Part shown: one piece after another, positions 9,908-23,699 of the stretch
How the letters are laid out: each line of letters starts with the position of its first letter
Position numbering within the stretch: position 1 is the first letter of the stretch
From: Halobacillus shinanisalinarum
Lineage (GTDB): Bacteria; Bacillota; Bacilli; Bacillales; Halobacillaceae
DNA: 64,000 nucleotides
Assembly (NCBI RefSeq): GCF_022919835.1
Contig: NZ_CP095074.1
Location: forward strand, 4,504,001-4,568,000
Direction of reading: 5' to 3'
Notes under the pieces: model-generated
Seen by the model: the letters and a program-made list of their open reading frames with translations, nothing else
What the model was told of the DNA's origin: nothing
The model's database searches: none
Program-made: the position numbers and the translations under genes

Positions 9908-10828
9908 ATGCAGCATTTATTATCTATGAATCACCTTACGAAGCAAGAAATTGAAAATTTTATTAAAACAGCCCGGACGATTGAATGTGATCGAGGTACA
10001 CTACCGATGGAACAGACATTTGCGAGCAATATTTTTCTAGAGCCTAGTACGAGAACGAAAAACAGCTTTTATATTGCGGAAAGGCGTCTGGGGATGGATA
10101 TCCTCGATCTCAACGGGGTGGATTCGAGTGTGACCAAGGGAGAAACACTTGAAGATACATTGAAAACCCTTGAGGCACTTGGAGTGCAGCTGGCTGTTGT
10201 TCGTCAGCCTGAAACAGGGATCCTGCAACAAGCAGCACAAGGACTCTCATCCTTATCTATCATTAATGCAGGTGACGGAACGGGGGAACATCCTACCCAA
10301 TCACTATTAGATCTTTACACCATTTCAAAAGAATTTCCAAGCTTTGAAAATCTCCGCGTCACGATAGCTGGCGATATTAAGCATAGCCGGGTGGCCCGCT
10401 CGAATGCATATGCCTTAGAGAAGCTGGGGGCGAAGGTATCCTTCGTTGCACCAGTACCATGGCGTGATGAGTCGATCTCAACTGACTATATAACGATGGA
10501 TGAGGCCTGCGTGCAATCCGATGTCGTTATGTTGCTGCGCATTCAACATGAGCGTCATGTCATAGGCGGCCAGCAAGGAGATTATTTACAAGAATTTGGC
10601 TTAACAAAACAACGCGAGCAACGCATGAAAGACGATGCAATCATTCTCCACCCCGCACCTGTAAACCGCGGAGTAGAAATTGAATCTTCACTTGTCGAGT
10701 GCAGAAAGTCGAGAATTTTTGATCAGATGGCCAATGGGGTAGTGATGCGAATGGCGATCATCCAAACATTATTAAAGGGGGAACTGGCGTATGAGTATAA
10801 AAATTATCAACAGCAAACGATTAGTTAA
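9908..10828 (+). CDS. pyrB: Aspartate carbamoyltransferase catalytic subunit
   Basis: Makes carbamoyl-aspartate from carbamoyl phosphate and aspartate, the first committed step of UMP synthesis. A 306-residue protein with the carbamoyl-phosphate loop STRT at residues 47-50 ([10 protein letters not shown]), HPTQSLLDL, and [10 protein letters not shown] near the C-terminus. No pyrI regulatory subunit is present, as usual in Bacillus, so control lies in the leaders. GAAGGAG precedes the ATG. It overlaps pyrC by 38 bases. Confidence 0.98.
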   Translation: MQHLLSMNHLTKQEIENFIKTARTIECDRGTLPMEQTFASNIFLEPSTRTKNSFYIAERRLGMDILDLNGVDSSVTKGETLEDTLKTLEALGVQLAVVRQPETGILQQAAQGLSSLSIINAGDGTGEHPTQSLLDLYTISKEFPSFENLRVTIAGDIKHSRVARSNAYALEKLGAKVSFVAPVPWRDESISTDYITMDEACVQSDVVMLLRIQHERHVIGGQQGDYLQEFGLTKQREQRMKDDAIILHPAPVNRGVEIESSLVECRKSRIFDQMANGVVMRMAIIQTLLKGELAYEYKNYQQQTIS

Positions 10829-12083
10829 TGGACAACTTGAGGATTGTGAAGTTTTGGTAGAAAAGGGACAAGTAAGTGAATTAGCTGTCAAAGTTGACGG
10901 GGAAGAAGACAAAGTAATCGATGCCAAAGGCCGTTTGTTATCAGCTGGGTTCGTTGATGTCCACGTCCATTTAAGAGAGCCAGGCGGGGAAGCGAAGGAG
11001 ACGATCGCAACAGGTACAGAAGCCGCGGCTAGAGGCGGATTTACAACGATTTGTGCGATGCCGAATACTAGGCCTGTCCCAGATTCAAAGGAAACGATGA
11101 CTAATCTGCTTGAAAAAATCGCTCAAGACGCTCGTGTCCGTGTTCTACCGTACGCATCGATTACGACACGACAGCTTGGCGGTGAGTTAGTGGATATGGA
11201 GGCGCTAAGTGAGACCGGGGCATTTGCTTTTACAGATGACGGTGTCGGCGTGCAGCAGGCAGGAAAAATGTATGAGGCCATGAAAGAAGCTGCACGTGTC
11301 AACAAAGCCGTCGTTGCACACTGTGAGGATAACTCACTAGTTTATAACGGTGTTGCACATGATGGGGAGGTCAGCAAACGTCTAGACCTTCCAGGAATTC
11401 CGAATATCGCGGAGTCTGTTCACATCTCGAGGGATGTGCTGTTAGCGGAAGCCGCTGATTGTCACTATCACGTCTGCCATGTGTCAACGAAGGAATCTGT
11501 ACGGGTAATCCGCGACGCAAAGAAGGCTGGTATTCGCGTTACAGCCGAAGTCACTCCCCATCACCTTTTGTTAAATGAAGCAGCTATCAAGGAAGATGAT
11601 GCACTATTTAAAATGAATCCACCGCTTCGGTCTAAAGAAGATCAGCAAGCGTTACTGGATGGTCTGCTTGATGGGACGATCGATTGCATCGCGACTGACC
11701 ACGCTCCGCACACAGAGGAAGAAAAGCAGGCAGGATTTGTGCACTCGCCTTTTGGGATTACCGGGCTTGAGACCGCCTTTCCGCTCCTGTACACCCATTT
11801 AGTAAAAAAAGAAGTATTCAGCTTAGAGCAGCTCATCAGCTGGCTGACGATTCGCCCGAGCGAAATCTTCCAGCTGCCTTATGGGAAACTTGAAGTTGGC
11901 AGCATGGCGGATCTGACACTGATTGATCTTGAACATACGAAAGAAGTCGACCGCCACAATCTTGCATCAAAAGGAAAGAACAGTCCTTTTCATGGAGAAA
12001 ACTTAAAAGGGTGGCCAGTCGTTACAATCGCAAATGGAAAACTAGTTTTTGAGGAGGATGTATATGAAGCAGCTCGTTCTTGA
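10791..12083 (+). CDS. pyrC: Dihydroorotase
   Basis: Cyclises carbamoyl-aspartate to dihydroorotate. A 430-residue class I zinc amidohydrolase with H58 and H60 in [12 protein letters not shown] as metal ligands, further histidines in VAHCED and CHVSTKES, and the catalytic Asp of ATDHAPHT. The start ATG 10791 follows AAAGGGGG and lies inside pyrB; the stop lies 20 bases inside carA, so translation is coupled along this stretch. Confidence 0.98.
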   Translation: MSIKIINSKRLVNGQLEDCEVLVEKGQVSELAVKVDGEEDKVIDAKGRLLSAGFVDVHVHLREPGGEAKETIATGTEAAARGGFTTICAMPNTRPVPDSKETMTNLLEKIAQDARVRVLPYASITTRQLGGELVDMEALSETGAFAFTDDGVGVQQAGKMYEAMKEAARVNKAVVAHCEDNSLVYNGVAHDGEVSKRLDLPGIPNIAESVHISRDVLLAEAADCHYHVCHVSTKESVRVIRDAKKAGIRVTAEVTPHHLLLNEAAIKEDDALFKMNPPLRSKEDQQALLDGLLDGTIDCIATDHAPHTEEEKQAGFVHSPFGITGLETAFPLLYTHLVKKEVFSLEQLISWLTIRPSEIFQLPYGKLEVGSMADLTLIDLEHTKEVDRHNLASKGKNSPFHGENLKGWPVVTIANGKLVFEEDVYEAARS

Positions 12084-13158
12084 GGATGGCACAGTATTCG
12101 TAGGAAAAGGATTTGGCAGTGATAGCGAAAGCTTTGGTGAAATTGTCTTCAATACAGGGATGACAGGGTACCAGGAGGTTATCTCGGATCCTTCTTACTG
12201 CGGACAAATTGTAACATTCACGTATCCGATGGTTGGCAATTATGGCATCAATAGGGATGATTTTGAAACCGTCAACCCAGCGATCCTAGGGGTCGTCGTT
12301 AAAGAGCATTGTGAACACCCTTCTAATTTTAGAAGTGAAGAGACGTTAGATGAATTTTTGCAGGCAAAAAGAATTCCTGGAATCAGCGGGGTAGATACGC
12401 GAAAATTAACGAAAATTATTCGCAAACATGGCACGATGAAAGCAATGATTACCTCCGTTGATCGCCCAGTAGAACAACTCGTCAGCATTATGAAAGAAAC
12501 TCCGCTTGCAACGGATCAGGTTAAACAAGTATCGACGGTGAAACCATATGTTGTGCCAGGACGCGGCTACCGGATCGTGCTGATCGACTTCGGAATGAAG
12601 CATGGGATTTTACGAGAATTTACGAAGAGAAGCTGTCACGTGACGGTCGTTCCTTACCATACAACTGCAGAAGAAATTGAGAGGCTCCGCCCTGATGGCA
12701 TCATGCTGTCAAACGGCCCGGGGGATCCAAAAGATGTACCTGAGGCGATTCAAACCGTACGCCAGTTAATGGGACGTGTTCCGGTCTTCGGGATTTGTTT
12801 AGGACACCAGTTGATTGCTTTGGCATCTGGGGCGGATACCGTGAAAATGAAGTTCGGCCATAGAGGTGGAAATCAACCAGTTAAGGATATCCGGACGAAC
12901 AAGACCGCGATTACTTCACAAAACCATGGCTATGCCGTTGACGAAGAATCACTGCAATCTACAAGTCTATCACTAACTCAAATCTCTTTAAATGATGGCA
13001 CGGTAGAAGGGCTTGAGCACAAGACACAGAATGTTTTCTCTGCACAGTACCATCCAGAGAGTTCACCAGGACCAGACGATACGGCCGCATTGTTTGACGA
13101 ATTTTTAACACGAATTGCTCAATCACAAAAAGAAACAAAGGAGGCTCTTCATGTCTAA
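12064..13158 (+). CDS. carA: Carbamoyl-phosphate synthase small subunit (glutaminase)
   Basis: Releases ammonia from glutamine and passes it to CarB. A 364-residue protein: N-terminal CPSase domain ([15 protein letters not shown]), then a class I glutamine amidotransferase with nucleophile C245 in VFGICLGHQ and the His/Glu of [10 protein letters not shown] (H330, E332). The ORF extends to TTG 12049, but GAGGAGG at 12051-12057 is the ribosome binding site for ATG 12064. It overlaps carB by eight bases. This copy in the pyr operon corresponds to B. subtilis pyrAA. Confidence 0.97.
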   Translation: MKQLVLEDGTVFVGKGFGSDSESFGEIVFNTGMTGYQEVISDPSYCGQIVTFTYPMVGNYGINRDDFETVNPAILGVVVKEHCEHPSNFRSEETLDEFLQAKRIPGISGVDTRKLTKIIRKHGTMKAMITSVDRPVEQLVSIMKETPLATDQVKQVSTVKPYVVPGRGYRIVLIDFGMKHGILREFTKRSCHVTVVPYHTTAEEIERLRPDGIMLSNGPGDPKDVPEAIQTVRQLMGRVPVFGICLGHQLIALASGADTVKMKFGHRGGNQPVKDIRTNKTAITSQNHGYAVDEESLQSTSLSLTQISLNDGTVEGLEHKTQNVFSAQYHPESSPGPDDTAALFDEFLTRIAQSQKETKEALHV

Positions 13159-16100
13159 GCGAACAGATATTAAACGTATTCTAGTGATCGGTTCAGGTCC
13201 GATCATCATTGGGCAGGCAGCAGAGTTTGACTATTCTGGGACACAGGCATGCCAGGCCTTAAAAGAAGAAGGCTATGAAGTGATCTTAGCAAACTCAAAC
13301 CCGGCAACGATTATGACCGACCACACATTTGCGGATAAGGTGTACATGGAACCTCTCACACTTGAGTTTTTAACAAAAATTGTACGTAAAGAATCTCCAG
13401 ATGCTATTTTACCAACACTTGGCGGACAAACAGGCTTGAATTTAGCGGTAGAATTAAGCGAATCTGGTATCTTGGAACAAAATAAAGTAGAGCTGCTGGG
13501 CACCCCCTAGACGCGATTCAACGTGCAGAAGACCGGGAGAAGTTCCGTGATCTTATGCACAAATTAGAACAGCCTGTTCCTGAAAGTGACATCGTTAGTT
13601 CTGTGGATGGAGCCGTAAATTTTGCCAATAAGATCGGATACCCGGTCATCGTTCGTCCGGCTTATACAATGGGCGGAGCCGGCGGCGGGATGTGTGATAA
13701 CGAAGAACAGCTTCGAGACATCGCACGGAATGGTCTGGCCCAATCTCCTGTACATCAATGTTTAATTGAACGGAATATCGCTGGTTTTAAAGAAGTCGAA
13801 TATGAAGTGATGCGTGATGCGAATGACCAGGCTATTGTTGTCTGTAACATGGAAAACTTTGACCCTGTTGGGATTCATACAGGTGATTCGATCGTTGTTG
13901 CCCCTTCACAAACGTTAAGCGATCGTGAGTATCAAATGCTGCGAAATGCATCATTAGAAATCATCAGGGCGCTTGAAATTGAAGGAGGCTGTAATGTCCA
14001 GTTAGCATTAGACCCTGACAGCTTTCAGTACTATGTGATTGAAGTCAACCCTCGTGTCAGCCGTTCCTCGGCACTTGCTTCAAAAGCGACGGGCTATCCG
14101 ATTGCCAAGCTTGCGGCTAAGATCGCGATCGGCATGACGCTTGATGAAATCGAAAATCCGATTACAAAAACGACGTACGCTTGCTTTGAGCCAGCACTCG
14201 ACTATGTTGTAACGAAAATTCCACGTTGGCCTTTTGATAAGTTTGCCAAAGGAAATCGTAAGCTCGGTACACAAATGAAGGCAACAGGTGAAGTGATGGC
14301 GATTGGACGTACCATTGAGGAATCGTTGTTAAAAGGAATCCGCTCCTTAGAAGGCGAAACCGACGATTTATTTGTGGCATCGGTTGCTGAACTGTCACGC
14401 GAAGAGATGTTCAATCGACTGCGTCGGGCTGATGATGAACGAATTTTCATCTTGGCAGAAGCCTTAAGAAGAAAGGTGACGCTAGAAGAACTTCATGAGG
14501 CTACAGGGATTGATTACTTTTTCTTACACAAAATGCTGCACATCATTCAGCTTGAGCATGTCGTCAAAGAACAACCATGGGAGGCTGATGTCATCCGTGA
14601 GGTAAAAGAAACCGGGTTTTCTGACCGACAAATTGCAAGGCTGCTCGATACGACGATTGATGAAGTGATGAGCTTTAGAAAACAGCATCACATCTCTCCC
14701 GTGTACAAAATGGTCGATACGTGTGCAGGTGAGTTTGTCTCTGAAACGCCTTATTTTTACAGCAGCTATGAGGACGAGAATGAATCGGTGGTCACAGAGG
14801 CTAAAAAAGTGCTCGTGATTGGTTCAGGTCCGATTCGTATCGGCCAAGGGGTCGAATTTGATTACGCAACGGTCCACTCTGTGTTAGCTCTTAAAGAAAT
14901 GGGCTATGAGGCCATTATCATGAATAACAACCCTGAGACCGTATCGACAGACTTCAGCGTTTCTGACAAGCTCTACTTTGAGCCGTTGACGCTTGAGGAT
15001 GTCATGCATGTCATTGATCTCGAACAACCTGAAGGGGTCATCGTTCAATTCGGCGGACAAACAGCGATTAATTTAGTGGAAGGCCTTAGCCGCCAAGGTG
15101 TTGAGATTCTTGGCACAACGATGGATGCCATCAACCAAACCGAAGATCGTGACTTATTTGAACAATTGTTAACGAATCTTGATATTGCTAAACCGGGCGG
15201 AGAAAGTGTGACAAGTATGGAAGAAGCCGTGCAAGCCGCTAGCCACATCGGCTATCCCGTTGTCGTACGTCCTTCTTATGTCCTTGGCGGCCGGGCGATG
15301 GAGATCGTCTACTCCGAAGAAGAGTTATTGATGTACATGGAGGAAAATGTCCGCGTTCACAATGGCCATCCGATTCTTATCGATAAATATTTAACAGGCA
15401 TGGAAATTGAGGTTGACGCGATTACAGACGGCAAGGATGTTGTCATACCCGGGATCATGGAACATATCGAGCGGGCAGGCGTTCACTCAGGTGACTCGAT
15501 GGCAGTGTACCCGCCTCAGCGTCTATCCCAACGACTCGAACAACAGTGCATTGATGCTACCGTCAAAATCGCACGTGAACTGAACATGAAGGGATTAATC
15601 AACATTCAGTTCGTGATTTTTGATGAAACAGCTTATGTACTGGAAGTGAACCCACGGGCGAGCCGAACTGTTCCCTTCCTAAGTAAAATTACTGGAATTA
15701 CCATGGCCCAGTTGGCTACGAAAGCGATTATGGGGCAGACACTTGCTTCATTAGGTTATACGTCTGGAATTGCTGAGAAACCTGAAGGGGTTTATGTAAA
15801 AGTTCCTGTCTTTTCCTTTGAAAAGCTCCGCAGTGTAGATACGACGCTTGGGCCCGAAATGAAGTCGACAGGGGAAGTAATCGGTTACGATCAAAGCCTT
15901 GAGAAAGCCTTGTACAAAGGGATGACAGCGGCAGGGTTGAAAATACCGACAGAAGGATCTGTGTTATTAACGGTAGCCGATAAAGATAAACAGGAAATGA
16001 TTGAGATTGCAAGAACGTTTCATCAGCTTGGTTTCCACTTATACGCTACGGAAGGGACAGCACGAGCGATTGAGGAAGCAAGCTTACCAGTTGAAGCGGT

Positions 16101-16349
16101 TGGCAAGCTCGGTTCAAGCCAGCGGGATGTGGTCGATTTGATTCGCAGTGGTGATGTCCAATTTGTTGTAAACACCTTGAATAAGGGGAGACGCGCCCGT
16201 TCGGACGGGTTCCAAATTCGACGTGAAGCGGTTGAACATGGGATTGCCTCGTTGACAAGTCTTGATACGGCTAAAACGATTGTAGAGGTCATCGATGCGA
16301 TGACATTTACAGCTCGGACGATTGCGAAAAAAGAAGCGGTGTTTGCCTA

Positions 16350-16350
<1 letters not shown>
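13151..16350 (+). CDS. carB: Carbamoyl-phosphate synthase large subunit, split by a frameshift
   Basis: Makes carbamoyl phosphate from bicarbonate, ammonia and two ATP. It has the two-fold repeat of the family: each half starts with an IGSGPI motif ([18 protein letters not shown] and [18 protein letters not shown]) and carries an ATP-grasp domain, followed by a C-terminal MGS-like allosteric domain. The frame breaks at CCCCC 13503-13507, where LLGTP meets a TAG; one more C restores the sequence into [12 protein letters not shown]. The corrected product is about 1066 residues, a normal length. Since all other pyr genes are intact, a base-calling error is more likely than a dead gene. ATG 13151 follows AAAGGAGG. 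Confidence 0.95.
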
Positions 16351-18758
<2,408 letters not shown>

Positions 18759-19421
18759 TATCGGAGCCGTCCAGCTAAGCCCGGATGATTTATTCACATG
18801 GACATCTGGACTCCGTTCCCCTATTTACTGTGACAATCGTTTGACAATGTCCTATCCAGCCATTCGTAATGAAATTTCCGCTCAGTTTGCTGCATATATT
18901 ACGAATATAGACGAGGAAATTGACATGGTTGCAGGATGTGCAACTGCAGGCATCCCCCATGCAGCCTGGGTAGCCGATCGCCTGCAGCTCCCAATGGTGT
19001 ATGTTCGATCTTCCGCCAAAAAACATGGCAAAGGCAATCAGATTGAAGGAGCATACGAAAAAGGGAAGAAAGCCATTGTGATTGAGGATTTAATCTCTAC
19101 AGGGAAATCGTCAATTGAAGCGGCAGAAACCTTAGAAAAGGAAGGGGTTGAAGTAGTTGCTGTCCTGTCCATCTTTCATTATAATCTAACGGCGGCTGAT
19201 GAAGCTTTTCAAAGCCGCAAACTCCCCGTCCACTCACTAACAGGTTACAATCAGTTGATTGACACGATGGAGAGTGAAGGATTATTAAGAAAAGAACATT
19301 ATAATAAACTAATGCAGTGGCGGGAAAACCCTTCCATCTTTACAAAATCTTAAAATGGCATAGTTGCGAATCCTTCGCGGGGCTAGTACGATAGGAACAT
19401 CGGAAAGCTTTGGTGATAACG

Positions 19422-19691
19422 ATGAATTCGACTAAACATTCTATCTTTCTTTTGGTGAATGCTTCGCACGGTCTTATAACTTGTATGGTTTATCTATATA
19501 CTTGGCTTGCCTTTTCTTTTATGGGTTCAATGTGGTCTTTTGAATCACTCTTAAGCTTGTTCCTTTGTCTAGCGATTTTCTTTCTTTGGAATAAATGGAT
19601 GTTAAGAAAAGAAAGCAATCGCTACTGGGCCCAGGCTGTTTTTTCATATTTTGGAACCATATTGATCTTTGTTTATTTCCTTAGCGGGTAA
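19422..19691 (+). CDS. Small membrane protein of unknown function
   Basis: An 89-residue hydrophobic protein with about three membrane segments (HSIFLLVNASHGLITCMVYL, LLSLFLCLAIFFLW, AVFSYFGTILIFVYFL). No family recognised. Start set at ATG 19422 after a weak GGTGA; in-frame TTG and GTG at 19410-19413 are alternatives. It sits 68 bases after pyrE with no terminator between, so read-through from the pyr operon is possible. Confidence 0.55.
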   Translation: MNSTKHSIFLLVNASHGLITCMVYLYTWLAFSFMGSMWSFESLLSLFLCLAIFFLWNKWMLRKESNRYWAQAVFSYFGTILIFVYFLSG

Positions 19692-19773
19692 GATCAAGCG
19701 GCTTGGTTTGTAAACAATGAGAATGTCGGTTTGTTTACTGAGTGGTGGAGATCTAAATTATAAAGCACTATAG

Positions 19774-19830
19774 AAAAAGGAGAGCACGTAGTAGCATATA
19801 CGACTACTATGTGCTCTCCTTTTGTCTTTT
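19774..19830 (+). terminator. Very long hairpin terminator after the pyr region
   Basis: A 20-pair stem from 19774 with one G-U and a nine-base loop, A-rich before and T-rich after, so it can work on both strands. It marks the right edge of the pyr operon region. Confidence 0.85.
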
Positions 19831-19950
19831 GACTAACTGCTGGTTTCTGTCTCGAGACTAACAAGCGTTTTCTTCAATAGGGCAATATTATTGAGTAATA
19901 CATTGTGAGAAATGACGAAAATATGGTTCTTCTCAAAGCTAAGACCTGAT

Positions 19951-20028
19951 ATTTGAGAATCCTAGCCAGTTATTTAAGAATCGTCAGTCGTTATTTAAGA
20001 ATCCTCATGTTATTTAAGAATTTCTGGA
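19951..20028. repeat. Degenerate short direct repeats, core atttaagaatc
   Basis: Four copies of att-t(a/g)a-gaat at 19951, 19972, 19993 and 20012, spaced 21, 21 and 19 bases. Each of the first three ends in a short variable tail closing with gtt or gttat. An apparent ORF over the region (YLRI repeated in its product) is just this repeat translated. Related words (tttatagaaggt, ttattcaggaaacgg, tttatcgaataacg) follow to about 20120 and again near 20500-20530. No gene is seen from 19831 to 20638. Confidence 0.6.
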
Positions 20029-20377
20029 AACACTCCACTAAAAGAGCGCGCCCTTGCTCGCCCCGGTTTATAGAAGGTTTTTGCTTATTCAGGAAACGGA
20101 CGCGTTTATCGAATAACGTGCTCTTTTTACATTTAAGGGACATATTCTGGAATATTTGATTTCGAGATATTGACGTAAATTTAAATCTATATGAATTCTG
20201 AAACGTATTCTTGGTTGAAACGTGAAAGTATACTAACCTTTAGTCGTTTAGGAAGTGATTGAATGATCGTGTTTCGGTGTGAATAAGCCTAAAGGAAATT
20301 AAGAGTGGCTGATCTCATTATTCCGTGAGTAAAGGGCTCTCCTAATGGTATGACTGAACTGTACCAATCCAATCACT

Positions 20378-20417
20378 ACACTTGAATCCATTTTTGAGTT
20401 CAAGTGTTTTCGTTTGG
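20378..20417 (+). terminator. Terminator-like hairpin in the non-coding stretch
   Basis: Nine-pair stem acacttgaa / ttcaagtgt, loop of twelve, then tttcgttt. No intact gene precedes it; the 200 bases before it may be the worn end of a lost gene. Confidence 0.55.
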
Positions 20418-20638
20418 GCTTTTTCAATTGTGACTATGGGAGGAAATGTACACTGAGTTAGTGGGAACATACTATTGAAGGTTTTTATACTATTTTATGC
20501 CTATTTCAAAACTTGGACGCATTCATAAATAAGGTTGGCAATTTTCAGCTAATAAATATGGGTGTTTTTCCAAAAATAGGGTAGTTCATTGGGCGCATTT
20601 CCTATAATATTAAAATGAAGGGTAAAGGGGGGATCATT

Positions 20639-21511
20639 TTGGAATGGAAAACATATTTACTGAGTGAAATTTTGAAACCTTTCTTTTTGATCGTGGGTAT
20701 TTTTTTAATAAGTATTTCTCCTTTATTTATGACGGTTGAAGGTTTTGTTTGGCCTGAATTTGAAACAATCGGTAGCGTCTTTGGACAAATGATGCGTCCG
20801 GAGTCGCTAGTCTATATAAACCCAACCTCTGGGGTAGAAAGAAGTCTATTTCCTATTATATTTAAGGCCTTTGCAAGTTCCTTGAGAGTATTGGGTATAG
20901 CTCTTACTGTTTCTTTCTTTATTGCTCTTCTTGGAACCATTATTTTATGGCGTGCTCCAAAGAGGGTTTATAAAATATTTTTATCATCTTCTTCTTTCCT
21001 GCAGAGTATTCCAGATGTAGTTTTCGTCGTTGCTTCACAGATGTTTCTCGTATGGTTATATTTGGAGACAGGGACGACCTTTATAAAGCTTGCAGGGGCC
21101 GGTGAAGAAGAAGCTATTTTAGCACCTGCATTAGTTTTAGCTATCCTTCCAACGATGTATTTTCTCCAATCCATGTTGGAACTTGTTGAAGAGGAGAAAA
21201 AAGAGCCCTACTATGACCTTGCTACGAGCAAAGGACTAAACAAATCATTTATTTTGCTTAAACATATTTTGCGGAATATGTTTGTCCGGCTTACCTATCA
21301 AGCAAAGTTTCTAATTAGTATTATGATAAGTAATCTACTCATCGTCGAATACCTTTTTGAGAACTTTGGAATGACTTCCTTTTTGCTTACTTATTCTCAA
21401 CCACCTGTGTTTTTTGTTACAGCTTTATTGTTCTTTGGTCCTGTTTATTTGTTTTTAAAAGTTATTGAACTGTCTTTGTACTTCTTCACAAGGCAGGAGG
21501 TCTCTCTATGA
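20639..21511 (+). CDS. Oligopeptide-type ABC transporter permease (DppB/OppB-like)
   Basis: An integral membrane permease of the peptide/nickel importer group, about 290 residues with six hydrophobic segments. The cytoplasmic EAA loop is readable as YYDLATSKGLNKSFILLKH followed by RNM. ATG 20615 opens the frame, but a TATAAT at 20603-20608 would start the RNA there, and AAAGGGGGG is correctly spaced for TTG 20639. The next gene is the partner permease (ATGA overlap). No ATPase, no solute-binding protein lies nearby, so this is half a transporter or uses subunits encoded elsewhere. Confidence 0.8.
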   Translation: MEWKTYLLSEILKPFFLIVGIFLISISPLFMTVEGFVWPEFETIGSVFGQMMRPESLVYINPTSGVERSLFPIIFKAFASSLRVLGIALTVSFFIALLGTIILWRAPKRVYKIFLSSSSFLQSIPDVVFVVASQMFLVWLYLETGTTFIKLAGAGEEEAILAPALVLAILPTMYFLQSMLELVEEEKKEPYYDLATSKGLNKSFILLKHILRNMFVRLTYQAKFLISIMISNLLIVEYLFENFGMTSFLLTYSQPPVFFVTALLFFGPVYLFLKVIELSLYFFTRQEVSL

Positions 21512-22533
21512 TAAAAAAATTAGGTAAACAGCCTTTGTTTCTTCTAGGTATCGGCTTTTTGTTATTCATGTTAGCTGGTAGCTTTGTCCATGCGATTTTC
21601 TTTGACTCCCATGTTCCTCAAACTCCATTTCTGTATGATGATGATAATAAATTAATGGGTGCTCCATTTGCCCCTTTTGACCATTCCATATTAGGCACAG
21701 ATATGAATGGTAATCACTTGATTTATTACATTCTACAGGGGGCAAAGTTTACGATCTTAGGAGCCTTTTCTATAGGGCTCATTAGTTTTTCTCTTGCTTT
21801 CCTAATCGGGATCCCTCTTGGGTTCAGGTATAAAGAGAGGTCTAAAATTGTAGAAAACACCATTTCCGTTTTATATTTCGTTCCTGCTTCCTTGATTGCC
21901 TACAATTTTCTCAGACCATTGTTATGGGAACCAATGTCTGGATTTCCAACAAGCCTCAGTTTTCGATTGGGAGTAGAAATGCTGGTTATCAGTATCTTAT
22001 TAGTACCGCCTGCAGCTATACTCATAGCGAATGAGACGAGTGTCATTTTAAAGAGGGAATATGTCACAACAAGTAAAGTTCTAGGGGCAAGACCATTCCA
22101 CCTGTACCATCGTCATCTTATCCCCCATATCAAAGGGAACCTAGTTACAATATTTATGAGACAAACCATCCAAGCTATTCTTGTTATGAGTCACCTAGGT
22201 GTATTTAAACTGTTTTTCGGTGGAACAAATGTAGGCTACGGACTGGGGGCCGGCCCACCAACGCCAATTACCTATGAATGGGCATCCATGGTAGGCATGT
22301 ACTATGATACATTGCAAACAAATGTTCAATGGTTAGTAGGAGTACCATTAATTTTTCTGGTGTTATTTATTATTGCCTTGATGGGTATAATTCGTGGGGT
22401 TAAGAATGTTATGAAGCATGATGAGCGAACCGTTTACTTAAAGCAAAAAAGTAGGGTTGAAGGAACTGATAGGCATCCGACAAGTTTAGGAACAACGGAT
22501 TTTACAATGGTTAAGGGTTCATCTAAAAGTTAA
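21508..22533 (+). CDS. Oligopeptide-type ABC transporter permease (DppC/OppC-like)
   Basis: A 341-residue partner permease. It starts with one helix and an external GTDMNGNHLIYYIL block (the GTD-x-G-R-D region of OppC), then the transmembrane core with EAA loop REYVTTSKVLGARPFHLYHR. The C-terminus has an extra charged tail of about 45 residues. GCAGGAGG precedes the ATG, which overlaps the stop of the first permease. A one-pair permease operon lacking ATPase and binding protein is unusual; a dedicated ATPase could be elsewhere. Substrate unknown. Confidence 0.82.
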   Translation: MIKKLGKQPLFLLGIGFLLFMLAGSFVHAIFFDSHVPQTPFLYDDDNKLMGAPFAPFDHSILGTDMNGNHLIYYILQGAKFTILGAFSIGLISFSLAFLIGIPLGFRYKERSKIVENTISVLYFVPASLIAYNFLRPLLWEPMSGFPTSLSFRLGVEMLVISILLVPPAAILIANETSVILKREYVTTSKVLGARPFHLYHRHLIPHIKGNLVTIFMRQTIQAILVMSHLGVFKLFFGGTNVGYGLGAGPPTPITYEWASMVGMYYDTLQTNVQWLVGVPLIFLVLFIIALMGIIRGVKNVMKHDERTVYLKQKSRVEGTDRHPTSLGTTDFTMVKGSSKS

Positions 22534-22552
22534 TATAAGGATAGGTGATGCA

Positions 22553-22804
22553 GTGACAGTATTCATAGGAGCATTGCTAATTTTGTGGGGAGTATTCATA
22601 CTCTATTCCTCCTCGCTTAGAATGAAAAAGGAAGAATTCAAAGACAAAGGTGTTATTGGGGCAAGTGGCTATATTGAAATGGAATTTTTATTTAGATTAT
22701 TAAGCAGAGTGCCATATGGTGTAATTAAAGGCTTCGTACTATTAATTGGAACATCTTTTATCACCCTTGGAACATACATTTTATCAAGCCATATCGTTGT
22801 ATAA
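22553..22804 (+). CDS. Small two-helix membrane protein
   Basis: An 83-residue protein with two hydrophobic segments (VFIGALLILWGVFILYSSS and KGFVLLIGTSFITLGTYIL) around a charged loop. GTG start 22553 after AGGATAGGTG; the nearby ATG frame stops at once. It follows the permease pair by 19 bases, so it is probably in the same operon. Not recognised. Confidence 0.6.
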   Translation: MTVFIGALLILWGVFILYSSSLRMKKEEFKDKGVIGASGYIEMEFLFRLLSRVPYGVIKGFVLLIGTSFITLGTYILSSHIVV

Positions 22805-23153
22805 GGGTTTTTAATCTTTTGTTCAAGAAGGAAGGGATTAGTAATTTGCAAATTTCCTGAAAGCTAGGCGATATACCACCTGATTTTCAGACCATCATGC
22901 ATCATTTTGTTCAATAGATACACCAAAGACTTAATCCTAATAAGGTAGATAAAGCCCTTGAAAGATTTATTTAATTGATTCATCGGCCATTTCCATATGT
23001 CTTAATCAGTATGAATGGGCCTATTTTCGAGATTTCTTAATTGAAGTGAAGTAATAAACTTGGAAAGGTGAATTGAATGAAGTTAAATCTGCTTCTTATT
23101 ACTAGTAATAAGTATTTGGAATTATGTGTAATTGGCAGGGGGGGAGGTCGCTT
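22805..23153. other. Intergenic stretch with worn coding-like text
   Basis: No intact gene. On the plus strand, around 22880-23040, one frame reads protein-like pieces (RLNPNKVDKALERFI, LIHRPFPYVLISMNGPIF) broken by three stops. At 23077 a well-placed ATG opens only 31 codons. Likely gene debris; family not recognised. Confidence 0.3.
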
Positions 23154-23585
23154 ATGCCGGATATTGCAGTAATTTTCCTATTCTTGCTCATCCCCGTTCT
23201 TCTCCTTAGTTTCTATGTGAAAATTTGGATTAGATTAATAGTTGCAGCCTACTATTGCTGTGTATTCTTTATGTTCAGCCGTGGTTACAATCAACTAATG
23301 AGCAAGCGAAATGCCTATGTCGAGAATAATGGTTACAACCCTGACAAACAAGAAGATATCCGTGCCTTGAAGCAGTTTTGGGATGAGAAGACGGCATTCA
23401 TCGATAACTATCTAGGACTTGTGATTTTACCTCTTCTAGTTTTTATTGTTTACTCGTATTACAAGTGGTTCGTCCACCTTGAGGAGCGTAAGCATAAAGT
23501 TTTGCTTCTACTCAGCGCTATACCTGTAGGAATTATTTTCTTTATCTACCTTTTATTTTTCTCTATGCTCGGTTATCAGCCTTAA
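23154..23585 (+). CDS. Four-helix membrane protein of unknown function
   Basis: A 143-residue protein with hydrophobic segments at about residues 3-20, 23-45, 80-100 and 113-140 and a polar central part (residues 45-80, KRNAYVENNGYNPDKQED). Start ATG 23154 after GGGGAGGT; the frame extends to 23124 but without a better site. Not recognised. Confidence 0.6.
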   Translation: MPDIAVIFLFLLIPVLLLSFYVKIWIRLIVAAYYCCVFFMFSRGYNQLMSKRNAYVENNGYNPDKQEDIRALKQFWDEKTAFIDNYLGLVILPLLVFIVYSYYKWFVHLEERKHKVLLLLSAIPVGIIFFIYLLFFSMLGYQP

Positions 23586-23699
23586 CTCGTCGACTCTACT
23601 CTGTTAGTCCTTGTATCATAGATGGTGGTTCATTCGATGGTAATATTCACTTAAGCAAACGGAGCGCTTATATCATTACGTGATTAAACGGGGTGAATT

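Noticed and set aside
19951..20028. CRISPR array
   Set aside because: Units are too short (about 11 bases), spacers too short and degenerate, and no cas genes are present.
19953..20159. 68-codon ORF with repeated YLRI
   Set aside because: It is the translation of the non-coding atttaagaatc repeats; no ribosome binding site.
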